A model generated the notes under the pieces. The model had not been told where the DNA came from. It did not search any database and was given only the letters and a program-made list of their open reading frames with translations. Made by a program: the position numbers and the translations under genes. From Paenibacillus sp. FSL H8-0079 (lineage in GTDB: Bacteria; Bacillota; Bacilli; Paenibacillales; Paenibacillaceae), in the NCBI RefSeq assembly GCF_037991315.1, contig NZ_CP150300.1, positions 1,054,001-1,118,000 on the forward strand: a DNA stretch of 64,000 nt. Reading direction: 5' to 3'. Position 1 is the stretch's first letter, and the number at the start of each line of letters is the position of its first letter. Shown here in pieces: positions 8,638 through 20,951 of the stretch.

Positions 8638-9623
8638 CCCGTCTTGGCTGGATCACGTTCAATCCACGGATTCAGTATTTCATCAATTCGAGACATGATC
8701 TCAGGGTCCAATTTCACACCAGAAGCTTTTACATTTTCCAATACCTGCTCCGGCCGGGATGCACCGATAATGACGGAACTGACATACGAATGCTGAAGCA
8801 CCCATGCCACAGCGAGTTGGGGGAGCGTAAGACCAATCTCTTTAGCGAGCGGAACAAGCTCTTGCACAGCGGTAAGAACATCTTCGCGTAACCACTGACC
8901 AGCCAATTTGTTGAAAAAGGGTGCTCCTGCCTCTCCGGCTGCACGTGATCCGGTGGGTAATGCTTCGTTAGGCACATATTTGCCTGATAGTATACCCTGA
9001 GCCAGAGGAGACCATGTAATCTGTCCAAGTCCTGCTTGATCGCTTGCGGGTACGACTTCTTGCTCAATCACACGCCATAACATGGAATATTGGGGTTGAC
9101 TTGCAATGAGGGGTACATGAAGTTCCCGCGCCAAAGCGGCTCCTCTTGCAATCTGATCCGCGTTCCATTCGCTTACGCCAATGTAGTGAACTTTGCCCTG
9201 ACGCACCAGATCGGCAAACGCAAGAAACGTCTCTTCCAGCGGAGTATTGTAATCATAACGGTGAGCGTAATAGACATCGATATAATCAGTCTGTAACCGC
9301 CGCAATGAACCATTGCAGGCTTCCATGATGTGTTTCCGGGAAAGTCCGCGGTCATTATGACCAGAGCCGGTGGGGTGACAGACTTTGGTGCACAGTTCAA
9401 TACTTTCTCTTCGTACATCCTTAAGAGCCTGTCCTAACACGGATTCTGCCTTGGTATTGGAGTAAACGTCTGCGGTATCGAATGTGGTAATACCTGCATC
9501 GAATGCGGCTCGCACACAAGCTTCTGCTATTCCATCCTCGATTTGCGCTCCATGCGTAATCCAGTTGCCGAGTGAAATCTCACTGACGGTTAATCCACTG
9601 TTTCCTAATTTGCGATATTCCAT
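8634..9623 (-). CDS. Aldo/keto reductase (KCNAB/YghZ-like)
   Basis: A 329-residue cytoplasmic NADPH-dependent TIM-barrel reductase. The start is MEYRKLGNSGLTVSEISLGN with GGGAGG upstream. The catalytic tetrad can be placed at Asp in TFDTADVYSN, the adjacent Tyr, Lys in IELCTKV and His in DVYYAHRYD. The cofactor-binding end has SVIIGASRPEQVLENVKASG. It is related to voltage-gated channel beta-subunit-like reductases that reduce aldehydes. Transcribed alone between convergent and upstream genes. Confidence 0.93.
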   Translation of the reverse strand: MEYRKLGNSGLTVSEISLGNWITHGAQIEDGIAEACVRAAFDAGITTFDTADVYSNTKAESVLGQALKDVRRESIELCTKVCHPTGSGHNDRGLSRKHIMEACNGSLRRLQTDYIDVYYAHRYDYNTPLEETFLAFADLVRQGKVHYIGVSEWNADQIARGAALARELHVPLIASQPQYSMLWRVIEQEVVPASDQAGLGQITWSPLAQGILSGKYVPNEALPTGSRAAGEAGAPFFNKLAGQWLREDVLTAVQELVPLAKEIGLTLPQLAVAWVLQHSYVSSVIIGASRPEQVLENVKASGVKLDPEIMSRIDEILNPWIERDPAKTG

Positions 9624-9728
9624 TCTTGCCGCCTCCCTAAGTCATCTGGACTCCATTGTAGCAATGGCAGATTAATAGGTGAAATATCTTTTAACCCCAT
9701 CTTTGATACGAAAAAGATATCAGTGAAT

Positions 9729-10763
9729 TTACATTTTCTCTTGAATGTATTTGCGATAGAGAGCGGGCGTAATCTCCTCGAACTTTTTGAATATTTTGAT
9801 AAAATATCCCGATTCATTGAATCCCAGCTCATCACTGATCTGTGAGACAGGCATGTCGGTGACCTCCAGTAATTGCTTGGCCCACTTGATTTTGAGTCGT
9901 GCCAGGTAGGTTGTGAAGTTCTCACCGGTTTCCTTGGCAAACAGCCTGCTGAAATAACTCGGACTCAGGTGGCATAGATCGGCCATTTGTTTGAGTGAAA
10001 CCTGCTCACTCTTGTGACTGTGAATGTATTCAAAAGCAGGTTGGAGCACCGGGCTGGAGCTTTCCGTATCACTTGGGCTGTTTTTGAGATAGGCATCCGC
10101 AATCGCATTGGTCATTTCTTTTTTGATCGACTCGATATTACGAATGGAGTAACCCGGCAGAATAGTGGAGAGGTTCAGTGACTCCTGATTGCCTGACGCT
10201 TTCTCGAACATTTCGACTAACAGATTTTTGTTGAGCGCTTCTTCTACAATATAGTTGCAGAGCAGGGATAACATGTTGGAGATTTTCACAATCTCTTCAT
10301 AGGTCATCACAGGTAGCTGGGCGTAATCGTCCTTCAATTCCTCCAGCTTGGCTGCATGCATGGGCACGTTCTTGGATGTAACAATCTGCTCCAGATCACT
10401 ACCCTTTTCCGGGTCGGCGAGTTTCACTTGTCCTGCCATGACGGCGCCGATATATTTGCCATCAATCGTGATCGGAATCGCGATATCAATAATATTGAAA
10501 TGGCATAAATACACATAAGGCTCATTTAATCGAACCGCTTCCAGACCACCGCGCGAATCACATTTTTGGCAGTAGGGGAGAAGTTCGGGGTCTTTGCGTA
10601 CATTCTGGCAGAAGGCCTGACAGCTGCTGTGACTGGTTATGGGAATGCCTTTATAATCAACAGTGAGGATCGCAAGTTTGGTAACTGTGGCGAGAGAATC
10701 TTGTAGACGCTTCCATTTATTAAGGTCGAGAATTTTATTGATATGCAGATATTCTTTAATCAT
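9729..10763 (-). CDS. PocR-domain AraC-family regulator
   Basis: A 344-residue activator. Residues about 8-180 are a PocR ligand-sensing domain with the conserved Cys pattern (CQAFCQNV, PYCQKCDSRGGLEAV, YLCHF). Residues about 240-344 are the AraC double helix-turn-helix (VSLKQMADLCHLSPSYFSRL, ISDELGFNESGYFIKIFKKF). PocR domains often sense diols or glycerol-type compounds. The gene is divergent from gldA-dhaKL, so it is the probable activator of glycerol/dihydroxyacetone use. GGAGG is 8 to 9 nt before the ATG. Confidence 0.92.
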   Translation of the reverse strand: MIKEYLHINKILDLNKWKRLQDSLATVTKLAILTVDYKGIPITSHSSCQAFCQNVRKDPELLPYCQKCDSRGGLEAVRLNEPYVYLCHFNIIDIAIPITIDGKYIGAVMAGQVKLADPEKGSDLEQIVTSKNVPMHAAKLEELKDDYAQLPVMTYEEIVKISNMLSLLCNYIVEEALNKNLLVEMFEKASGNQESLNLSTILPGYSIRNIESIKKEMTNAIADAYLKNSPSDTESSSPVLQPAFEYIHSHKSEQVSLKQMADLCHLSPSYFSRLFAKETGENFTTYLARLKIKWAKQLLEVTDMPVSQISDELGFNESGYFIKIFKKFEEITPALYRKYIQEKM

Positions 10764-11068
10764 TGGATGAAACCTCCATAGCTAACCTGATTCATGATGT
10801 AGGCCGTTAAAAGTTAGCAAGTTGTACATATTAAGATGTAATGATGACGGGTAATGTATAATGGGAGGTCAAAATTCAACCATCTCATGACAATAACATA
10901 CCATGATTGTGCTAAAAAGCAAAAATTTACGATTGTAAATTATAATAATTTGTTATCAAAGTCCACTGTAAACCTGCTGCTCATGCGTTATATTAAGGTC
11001 AATTGTAAGAAATTAAAATTTGATCTAATCACTACAATATTTCATATCCTTAGGAGGCATATATTAAT
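10764..11068. promoter_or_regulatory. Divergent regulatory region between PocR/AraC gene and gldA
   Basis: A 305-bp AT-rich spacer with no gene. AGGAGG at about 11052 serves gldA. It should hold both promoters and AraC-type half-sites; I could not define a convincing operator by eye. Confidence 0.5.
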
Positions 11069-12211
11069 ATGAGAAAAGCATTTATCAGCCCAACCAAATA
11101 TGTACAAGGCGAAGACGAGTTGTTGAACCTGGGGTACTTTGTTAAATCCTTCGGAGAATCTGCTTTGTTAATCGCACATCCGGATGATGTACAGCGTGTA
11201 AAGGCAAAGCTGGATGCAACAGCTGAGAAATTCAATATTACGTTTGTTGAAAGCGGTTTTAAAGGGGAATGTTCCCGTGAGGAAGTTGTTCGTCTGCAAG
11301 CGATCGCGAAGGAAAAAGGATGTGACTCTACCATCGGTCTTGGTGGCGGTAAAGCCATCGATGCTGCCAAATGTGTAGCTGAAGGCGAAGCACTGATCAT
11401 CTGTCCAACGATTGCGGCAACAGACGCACCGACAAGTCACTCCGCTGTATTGTACACACCGGATGGTTCTTTCGATGACTATGCTTACTTCAAACAAAGC
11501 CCAAGTGTGGTTCTCGTGGATACAACAGTAATCGCCAATGCACCAACACGTTTCCTCGTATCCGGTATGGGAGATGCGCTCTCTACATACTTCGAAGCAA
11601 GAGCAACAGCGAAATCGTATTCCCGTGTAAACGCAAGTCTTCCAATGGGTTCCCGCGAAGGATATACACCATCTGCAGTAGGTACGAATGCGGCACTTGC
11701 ACTGGCTAAACTGTGTTATGAAATGCTGCTGACTGACGGAGCAAAAGCGAAAGTAGCCAGTGACAGCAACGTCGTGACTCAAGCACTGGAAAACATTGTT
11801 GAGACCAACATTCTGTTGTCAGGTCTTGGATTCGAAAGTGGCGGTCTGGCCGCAGCACATGCAATCCACAATGGTTTGACTGTACTCGAGGGAACACATC
11901 ACTTCTTCCACGGTGAAAAGGTATCCTTCGGCACAATTGCACAACTCGTGCTCGAAAATGCACCAACCGAAGAGCTGCATGAAGTCATGGATTTCTGTCT
12001 AGCAGTAGGACTGCCTATCAGCTTGGCGGATATCGGTGTAGATATCATTAGTCAGGAAGAGCTGTTAAAAGTGGCAGAGATCGCTTGTATTCCGGAAGAA
12101 TCCATTCACGCGATGCCGTTCCCGATCACCGTTCCTGAAGTGGCCGCTGCCATTGCAGCCGCTGACCGCATGGGTCGTGAGTACAAAGCAGCTCGCCGGG
12201 AGGCAAAATAA
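11069..12211 (+). CDS. gldA: Glycerol dehydrogenase
   Basis: A 380-residue iron/zinc-dependent ADH-family enzyme that oxidises glycerol to dihydroxyacetone with NAD+. The nucleotide-binding GLGGGKAIDAAK and the substrate region TDAPTSHSAVLYTPDG are intact. Metal ligands are Asp in SGMGDALSTYFEA, His in AAHAIHNGLTVLE and His in HHFFHGEKVSFG. The length is normal for GldA. The stop overlaps the dhaKL start by one base (TAATG), so the two are translationally coupled and the product dihydroxyacetone passes to the next enzyme. Confidence 0.95.
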   Translation: MRKAFISPTKYVQGEDELLNLGYFVKSFGESALLIAHPDDVQRVKAKLDATAEKFNITFVESGFKGECSREEVVRLQAIAKEKGCDSTIGLGGGKAIDAAKCVAEGEALIICPTIAATDAPTSHSAVLYTPDGSFDDYAYFKQSPSVVLVDTTVIANAPTRFLVSGMGDALSTYFEARATAKSYSRVNASLPMGSREGYTPSAVGTNAALALAKLCYEMLLTDGAKAKVASDSNVVTQALENIVETNILLSGLGFESGGLAAAHAIHNGLTVLEGTHHFFHGEKVSFGTIAQLVLENAPTEELHEVMDFCLAVGLPISLADIGVDIISQEELLKVAEIACIPEESIHAMPFPITVPEVAAAIAAADRMGREYKAARREAK

Positions 12212-13980
12212 TGAAGAAAATTATTAACCAAGCAGAAAATGTTGTTATGGAAATGTGTAACGGAATTGCGCTTGCGCACCCGGAGCTTGAATTTCTGAAA
12301 AAATATAAAGTCATTAAACGCAGAGAGATTCAGGCCGATAAAGTCAGCCTGATCAGTGGCGGTGGTAGTGGACATGAACCGGCTCACGCAGGTTATGTGG
12401 GTAAAGGGATGCTGGATGCAGCGGTGTGTGGAGATGTGTTCGCATCTCCTTCCCAAATCCAGGTGTACCAAGCGATCAAGGCAACAGCCAGCAACAAGGG
12501 AACACTTTTGATAATCAAGAACTACAGCGGTGACATGATGAACTTCAAAAATGCAGCACATCTGGCAGAAGAGGATGGCATCGACGTACAATATGTACGC
12601 GTTGAGGATGACATCGCTGTGCAAGACAGCTTGTATACGGTAGGACGTCGCGGCGTTGCCGGCACTGTACTGGTTCACAAGATTGCCGGAGCAGCAGCCG
12701 AAGAAGGTCGCAGTCTGGCAGATGTGAAATCCGTTGCTGAGAAAGCAGCTCAGAACGTACGCAGTATTGGATTTGGATTCACATCCTGTACCGTACCTGC
12801 CAAAGGCACGCCTACATTCGAAATTGCTGAAGATGAGATGGAATTCGGCGTAGGGATTCATGGTGAGCCAGGTATCCGCCGTGAGAAATTGGTATCAGCG
12901 GATGAATTGGCAGGCCGCATGGTCGAAGCGTTGCTCGCAGACATGAAGCTGGACAATGATGCTTCTGCTGAGATCGCAGTGCTTGTAAATGGTTTTGGCG
13001 CAACACCTTTGCAAGAGCTGTACCTGCTCAACAACTCGGTTCAGCGTGAGCTGTCACAGCGTTCAGGCCTCAATGTAGCTACTACATTTGTAGGCAACTA
13101 CATGACAAGTATTGATATGGCGGGTGCATCGGTTACGATCCTGAAACTGGATGATGAACTGAAGTCATTGTTATTTAAGGAAAGTGATACTCCTGCATTT
13201 AAAGTATCCGGTCCTTCTGTAGCACAAGTGGCGTATTCCGAAGCGCTGGAAGCTGTCGTGGGTGAAGATGCTCCGGTATCTTATGAAGTGGAGACGCCTG
13301 CAACATCTGCGGTGATCAGCAACAATCAATTCTCCCTGGACAATGTCGTCTACCTGATCGATAAAATGGGTGAGATCATCATCAAGAATGAAGTACCATT
13401 CTGTGAACTGGATTCCCATGCTGGTGATGGCGATTTCGGTATGAGTGTGGCAAAAGGCTTCCGCCAGTTGAAACGCGAATGGAATCACATCATTAACGAA
13501 GATAAAAAAGATATCGGTTCATTCCTCGATGCATGTTCCTTGGTTATCATGGAATATTGTGGCGGCGCATCCGGCCCGATCTGGGGTTCAGCATTCCGTG
13601 CGGCTGGCAAAGCAGTAGGGGGTAAACAGCAGCTGAACGTTGCTGAATTTGCTGAGATGATTCATGCAGCTGTGCAAGGAATTCAGTCTACAGGAGAACG
13701 CTCCTTCGGACGTGGTGCTGTTGTAGGCGACAAGACCTTGATCGATGCACTCGTTCCGTGTGCTGATTCCTGGACACAAAGTGCGGAGTCTGGAGATGAC
13801 TTCAAAACCGCATTTGCCAAAGGTGCAGCAGCTGCCGTTGAAGGTGCGAAGAAAACCGAAGACATCGTTGCACGTATGGGCCGAGCAGGTACTGTCGGCG
13901 ATCGCAGTCTGGGCTACCCTGATGCTGGCGCATACGCATTGGGTGTTATTTTCACAGAGTTGTCCGAGGCGATGAAATAA
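12211..13980 (+). CDS. ATP-dependent dihydroxyacetone kinase (DhaK-DhaL fusion)
   Basis: A 589-residue single-chain kinase that phosphorylates dihydroxyacetone to DHAP. The DhaK part (1-335) has SGGGSGHEPAHAGYVGKGML and the covalent substrate His in FGVGIHGEPGIRRE. The DhaL part (about 380-589) has the Mg-ATP aspartates in LDSHAGDGDFGMSV and the ATP loop GGASGPIWGSAF, with RMGRAGTVGDRSLGYPDAGA near the end. Fusion of K and L without a DhaM subunit indicates the ATP-dependent rather than the PTS-dependent form. It is the last gene of the operon. Confidence 0.95.
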   Translation: MKKIINQAENVVMEMCNGIALAHPELEFLKKYKVIKRREIQADKVSLISGGGSGHEPAHAGYVGKGMLDAAVCGDVFASPSQIQVYQAIKATASNKGTLLIIKNYSGDMMNFKNAAHLAEEDGIDVQYVRVEDDIAVQDSLYTVGRRGVAGTVLVHKIAGAAAEEGRSLADVKSVAEKAAQNVRSIGFGFTSCTVPAKGTPTFEIAEDEMEFGVGIHGEPGIRREKLVSADELAGRMVEALLADMKLDNDASAEIAVLVNGFGATPLQELYLLNNSVQRELSQRSGLNVATTFVGNYMTSIDMAGASVTILKLDDELKSLLFKESDTPAFKVSGPSVAQVAYSEALEAVVGEDAPVSYEVETPATSAVISNNQFSLDNVVYLIDKMGEIIIKNEVPFCELDSHAGDGDFGMSVAKGFRQLKREWNHIINEDKKDIGSFLDACSLVIMEYCGGASGPIWGSAFRAAGKAVGGKQQLNVAEFAEMIHAAVQGIQSTGERSFGRGAVVGDKTLIDALVPCADSWTQSAESGDDFKTAFAKGAAAAVEGAKKTEDIVARMGRAGTVGDRSLGYPDAGAYALGVIFTELSEAMK

Positions 13981-14315
13981 GAATGTCGGTAAAAAATTAG
14001 ATTATTTTGTTAATTTTATATTATAATGTCGATAGTTTTAGTTAATGTTGTCGGTAAATACGAAAAAACTCGAATTATTCAGTGAAGAATATAGGATTAT
14101 GAATTATATTCTCCACAAAAGGGCTGTCCCTTAAATCATCCAAATTGAAAAACAAAAAGAAACCGTTCCTTGGTAAAATGGAAGTGCGACCCACCATTTG
14201 AAAGGACGGTTTCTTTGTAAATTCAATATACTATGGAAGGGAAATAACAGCTTCTTGAATGCTTTCTTGATTGTCTACATCTATAGCACAATAGAAACGT
14301 TCAGATCGGACTCCT
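13981..14315. other. AT-rich intergenic boundary with TGTCGGTAAA motifs
   Basis: It holds TGTCGGTAAA at 13984 and 14049, TGTCGATAG at 14027 and a hairpin at 14156-14216, and no gene. Base composition becomes markedly AT-rich from here on. This is the left edge of the accessory block. Confidence 0.5.
14156..14216. repeat. Long imperfect hairpin between convergent genes
   Basis: AAAGAAACCGT (14156-14166) pairs with ACGGTTTCTTT (14206-14216). Inner CCTT/AAGG and AAATGG/CCATTT pairs extend the stem. It could be a bidirectional terminator for dhaKL and the MFS gene, or an insertion-sequence scar. GGGCTGTCCC lies just before it at 14120. Confidence 0.55.
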
Positions 14316-15488
14316 TTAAAAATTAGGCTTTTGAGAATGGTTAATCATGTACTTTCTAAGTAAAATAGTTACTAGACTTAGTATTATAGATAAGATTCCT
14401 ACAAATACAACGTATTGAACGCCCATTCCTGATATTAATAACCCTCCGGCAGCTGCACCGATGGTAGTTCCTAAGTTACATGCTGATATAAATAAGCCAT
14501 TTGCGAAATCAGGCGCTTCGGGAGCTGTAGTTGTAATTAAATATTGATTGATATTGGCCATAACTCCTCCAGCTAATATCCCCCAAATAAATGTTGTGAT
14601 TACCATTGATGAGGTGAATTGTCCTGTGAAAAGCATCGTGATGTATACAACACCTAACAACAATGGGAACAAGAATACTGTCTTACCCGCACGATGTGTA
14701 AGTAGCCTTCCTGCTACTATATTTCCAATAATATTTGCTCCTCCGAAGATGAATAATGTAGAACTCACGGTATTCGGAGACATCTTCGTTACTGTTATTA
14801 GATATTCAGCAAAATAACTATAAACCCCAAATACAGCTGAATTTAACAAAATGACAGCCATGATGGAAACCCATATCACTGGTTTTTTTAATACAGAGAG
14901 TTGTGCACTGTAAGAAAGTCTTTCTTTTACAGGCATAGATGGTACAAAAATGAATGTAGCAATGAATATGACCACATTAACGATAATAAAGAATGCCATC
15001 GCCATTTCAAACGAAACGGTATTATTAATAAAACTAACGATAGGAACGCCAGCTACCATGCCAGCAGATACTCCAATAAAAACTCTAGAAATGGCTTTTG
15101 GGGCTTCATTCTTACTTACTGAAGATGCAGCTACCGTAAATGCTAAAGAACAATAAATGGGATGAAAGAGGGCTGGAATGATACGTGCAATTAACAAAAC
15201 AGTAAAATTTGATGTAAGTAGGGATACAGTATTTCCTACTACGAAAACTCCCAATACAAGTAACATCACCGTCTTACGATTAATACCTGAAAAGAACAAT
15301 GGCATCGTTGGTCCAGATACAGCGATCGTGAGAGCAAAAAGACTCACTAGCAATCCTGCTTTTGTTATAGTGACATTAAAGTGATCAGCAATTGAAGGTA
15401 ATATTCCAATAACACCCATTTCGGTGTTTATGATGCCAAAAACACCTATAGTCAAAATGAGAATCAACAAACGGTTTCCTTTAGTCAC
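14316..15488 (-). CDS. MFS transporter, drug/sugar efflux type (paralogue 1)
   Basis: A 390-residue inner-membrane 12-helix exporter of the AraJ/Cmr-like group. I chose the GTG at 15488 (VTKGNRLLILIL), which has AGAGGAG 7 nt upstream and aligns with the start of the paralogue at 22950. A longer frame to 15617 would add an unrelated 43-residue leader. Family motifs are NTEMGVIGILPSIADHF in helix 1, GINRKTVMLLVLG between helices 2 and 3, and ARIIPALFHPIY in helix 4. It shares many runs of identity with the second MFS protein. Substrate unknown. Confidence 0.88.
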   Translation of the reverse strand: MTKGNRLLILILTIGVFGIINTEMGVIGILPSIADHFNVTITKAGLLVSLFALTIAVSGPTMPLFFSGINRKTVMLLVLGVFVVGNTVSLLTSNFTVLLIARIIPALFHPIYCSLAFTVAASSVSKNEAPKAISRVFIGVSAGMVAGVPIVSFINNTVSFEMAMAFFIIVNVVIFIATFIFVPSMPVKERLSYSAQLSVLKKPVIWVSIMAVILLNSAVFGVYSYFAEYLITVTKMSPNTVSSTLFIFGGANIIGNIVAGRLLTHRAGKTVFLFPLLLGVVYITMLFTGQFTSSMVITTFIWGILAGGVMANINQYLITTTAPEAPDFANGLFISACNLGTTIGAAAGGLLISGMGVQYVVFVGILSIILSLVTILLRKYMINHSQKPNF

Positions 15489-15812
15489 AAAAATACTCCT
15501 CTCTTTGTTCAAGCTCTCCCGAAAAGCAGTGGAACAGATACTAAATTTCTTTCTAAAAGTCCTGATGATATCTTGCTCAATGTACTTCAACAATAGTGAA
15601 GTATGTCCAGAGGACATTACTAAAAATACGATTCTCTAGAGGCCCTCTTTTGGGGCTTAAATAGTATCAGAAACAGTATTTCTATACTCTAGTACAACTT
15701 GAAAATATATTTGACATCCGTTCGTGTATATAAAATACAGTTATAATAATAGATTGGAGTATATAATTTATTATTAAAGAATCAACATTACAAGACATTA
15801 AAATCGTTAATT

Positions 15813-15925
15813 TCATACAATTTGATGTTTAAACAATAAATCAATATAAATTGTCGATAATTGCAAGGGATGTGCAGTTGTATGCTAAGTGGAGAAAGTG
15901 GTTTTAAAAATTAATGAAAAGTAAT
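15813..15925 (+). pseudogene. Decayed copy of a TetR-gene promoter and 5' end
   Basis: It aligns with the promoter and start of the TetR gene at 26005-26100. Both contain GATGTTTAAAC, then ATTGTCGA at matching distance, a purine-rich site, and a start region with AAGTGG-AAAGTGG (here GTGGAGAAAGTGGTTTTAAA). After about 10 codons the frame is unrelated and broken. This is a fossil duplicate beside the first MFS gene, paralleling the MFS/TetR neighbourhood at 22-26 kb. Confidence 0.5.
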
Positions 15926-16007
15926 TCTATCAGCAGGCAGTTTCCAATCTATATCAATTGTCCGCTTATAATCTTTAAGTCAACGGACCTCTAATTTAAT
16001 TAACAAC

Positions 16008-16046
16008 AAGAAAAGCAGCCGATCGATGTGATCCGCTGCTTTTCTT
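16008..16046. terminator. Perfect 12-bp hairpin, likely terminator
   Basis: AAGAAAAGCAGC pairs with GCTGCTTTTCTT. It can work in both directions; no intact gene lies immediately upstream, so it may have ended the lost TetR copy. Confidence 0.65.
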
Positions 16047-16288
16047 CAAGTAGTGTAGTTGCTTAAATGGATGATAGTCAGAAGATACCGTGAATAGACA
16101 TATCAATGTAACTAGGATACTTTGGTCACATTTAGTAATAAGAGAACTCTTTAATTCAGGGAGATACTGAGAATAAGTTTGTGGGGGACTCCTAACAAAT
16201 CTGAGAAATCATTATCACCCTCTTCATGTTTGATGATAATAAGTCTTCAAATTCTTGAAGATAGTTAACAATATTAACTGATTTGTTG

Positions 16289-16346
16289 TATATACAATGA
16301 AATCAAATATATTGTCGATTGTAAGCAACTTGTTTTTGCCTATAAT
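16289..16346 (+). promoter_or_regulatory. licT-bgl operon promoter with TTGTCGA operator-like motif
   Basis: TATAAT at 16341-16346 lies 16 nt from TTGTAA at 16319. Just upstream, ACAATGAAATCAAATATATT followed by GTCGATT resembles the core seen at 15833 and 26023. Either the TetR-type regulator also touches this promoter, or the motif was copied with neighbouring DNA. Confidence 0.45.
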
Positions 16347-16380
16347 AATAAACAGATGTTGATCGAACAGCATTTTTGAA

Positions 16381-16394
16381 AGTAAGCGTATACA
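16381..16394 (+). promoter_or_regulatory. cre-like box (CcpA site)
   Basis: AGTAAGCGTATACA differs at two positions from the cre consensus TGTAAGCGTTTACA. It lies between the licT promoter and the first antiterminator site, as expected for catabolite control of a beta-glucoside operon. Confidence 0.45.
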
Positions 16395-16397
16395 GGG

Positions 16398-16427
16398 CGG
16401 GTTGTTACTGTTAAATCAGGCAAGACC
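16398..16427 (+). promoter_or_regulatory. Ribonucleic antiterminator (RAT) upstream of licT
   Basis: GGGTTGTTACTG followed by CAGGCAAGACC matches the LicT/BglG-type RAT element. It suggests that LicT controls its own leader. The overlapping terminator is weak by eye (AATAAG/CTTATT near 16445). Confidence 0.7.
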
Positions 16428-16504
16428 GATAATCTCTAAAATAATAAGATTTCACCTTATTTATTGCTGGAGGGGATACGGTATAGTAGTTCTGGAGGTA
16501 TAGT

Positions 16505-17344
16505 GTGAAAATTGAAAGAGTACTAAACAATAACGCAGTTATTTCAACAAGAGAAGAACAAGAAGTTATTGTGATTGGGCGTGGTATTGCTTTTAATAAA
16601 CGTGTTGAAGATGATATTAATGAAAAAGAAATAGAAAAAATTTTCATTCTAGAAAATGAAGGCACATCTAAAAAATTGAAGATCTTATTTGGAGATATGC
16701 CAATCGAGTATATGGATATTTCCGAAAAAATCATTAAGTACGCAGAAAAAAAATTAGATAAAAAGCTAAATGATAGCATTTATATTCATTTAACAGATCA
16801 TATTCAATTTGCAATTGAGCGTTATAAAAAAAATATGCACATTAAAAATGGTTTGTTATTAGAAACAAAGCATTTATATAAAGAAGAATATGACATTGGA
16901 TTAGAAGCTTTAAATATGATATGTGAGCATTTTGGCATCATTCTACCAGAAGATGAAGCAGGATTCATAGCTCTTCATATTGTTAATGCTGAATTGAATG
17001 AAGAGATGCCCGTCTTGAAGAATATAACTAAGGTTATGCAAGAAATTTTAACCATAGTGAAATATCATTTTAAGCTAGAGATCAATGAGAATTCTTTAAT
17101 CTTTTATCGGTTTCTAACCCATCTGAAATTTTTTGCTCAGCGTCTGGTCAAAGGGAATCATTACAACAGCTCAACAGGCGATGACTTATATGATGTAATT
17201 AGAATGAAATATCCAGATGCGTACGAATGTACAAAAAAAATAAAGAAGTTTATAGATGCTTCATACACCTATGAATTGACACAAGAAGAAATGATCTTTT
17301 TAACCATTCATATTGAAAGAGTGATTAAAAATAATAACCGATAA
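16505..17344 (+). CDS. licT: BglG/LicT-family transcriptional antiterminator
   Basis: A 279-residue RNA-binding regulator with a GTG start 7 nt after GGAGG. Residues 1-56 are the CAT RNA-binding domain (MKIERVLNNNAVISTREEQE, VIGRGIAFNKR). Two PTS regulation domains follow (about 65-170 and 172-279) with the phosphorylatable His residues in HLTDHIQF, ALHIVNAEL, HLKFFAQR and LTIHIER. In known systems the BglP permease phosphorylates and inactivates LicT when no beta-glucoside is present. It stands directly before bglP-bglH with a RAT/terminator between. Confidence 0.94.
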   Translation: MKIERVLNNNAVISTREEQEVIVIGRGIAFNKRVEDDINEKEIEKIFILENEGTSKKLKILFGDMPIEYMDISEKIIKYAEKKLDKKLNDSIYIHLTDHIQFAIERYKKNMHIKNGLLLETKHLYKEEYDIGLEALNMICEHFGIILPEDEAGFIALHIVNAELNEEMPVLKNITKVMQEILTIVKYHFKLEINENSLIFYRFLTHLKFFAQRLVKGNHYNSSTGDDLYDVIRMKYPDAYECTKKIKKFIDASYTYELTQEEMIFLTIHIERVIKNNNR

Positions 17345-17350
17345 TCTTTT

Positions 17351-17412
17351 AGGGTTGTAACCTCAGGGGCAAAACCTAGATCAAACATTTTTATAATGTT
17401 GATTTAGGTTTT
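17351..17412 (+). promoter_or_regulatory. RAT antiterminator overlapping a terminator, upstream of bglP
   Basis: AGGGTTGTAACC with GGGGCAAAACCT (17351-17377) is a second LicT target. Its 3' end overlaps the stem AAACCTAGATCAAACATT / AATGTTGATTTAGGTTT (17372-17389 and 17396-17412), which is followed by a T-run. The mutually exclusive folds are the classic LicT switch. The terminator occupies the region before 17415 and so argues against a start there. Confidence 0.85.
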
Positions 17413-17471
17413 TTTTGATTATATTTTTGCATCTAATACCTATACGGAGTCTTGAAGAGGAGTGGGGAAAG

Positions 17472-20761
<3,290 letters not shown>

Positions 20762-20780
20762 CTGAATTTTAGAAGATATG

Positions 20781-20823
20781 GGGCATAAGAACGGTATTGT
20801 ACCGAACTTATGCCTTCTTATTT
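20781..20823 (+). terminator. Rho-independent terminator of the bgl operon
   Basis: GGCATAAGAACGGTA pairs with TACCGAACTTATGCC around a 3-nt loop and is followed by TTCTTATTTT. It is 20 nt after bglH. Confidence 0.8.
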
Positions 20824-20951
20824 TGACCCAATGTGCATGTGGAAATGCTTTTAATATAAGAGATACGATTTCTTTTAAGAGGCATACTCTGATGTATTCC
20901 TTTTCAAATAAAGGATGCTTACATGCCAGAGGAATGCCAACTTTAATCGTA

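Larger units (their letters stand above)
15489..16504. other. 1-kb intergenic region with a fossil TetR promoter and the bgl promoter
   Basis: It contains the MFS upstream region, the TetR-like promoter remnant (15813-15925), a terminator-like hairpin (16008-16046), the third TTGTCGA site (16289-16325), a promoter (TTGTAA/TATAAT, 16319-16346), a cre-like box (16381) and an antiterminator site (16398-16427). No intact gene. Confidence 0.6.

Noticed and set aside
15489..15617. 43-residue N-terminal extension of the first MFS protein
   Set aside because: The GTG at 15488 has a good ribosome site and aligns with the paralogue; the extension is unlike a membrane-protein start.
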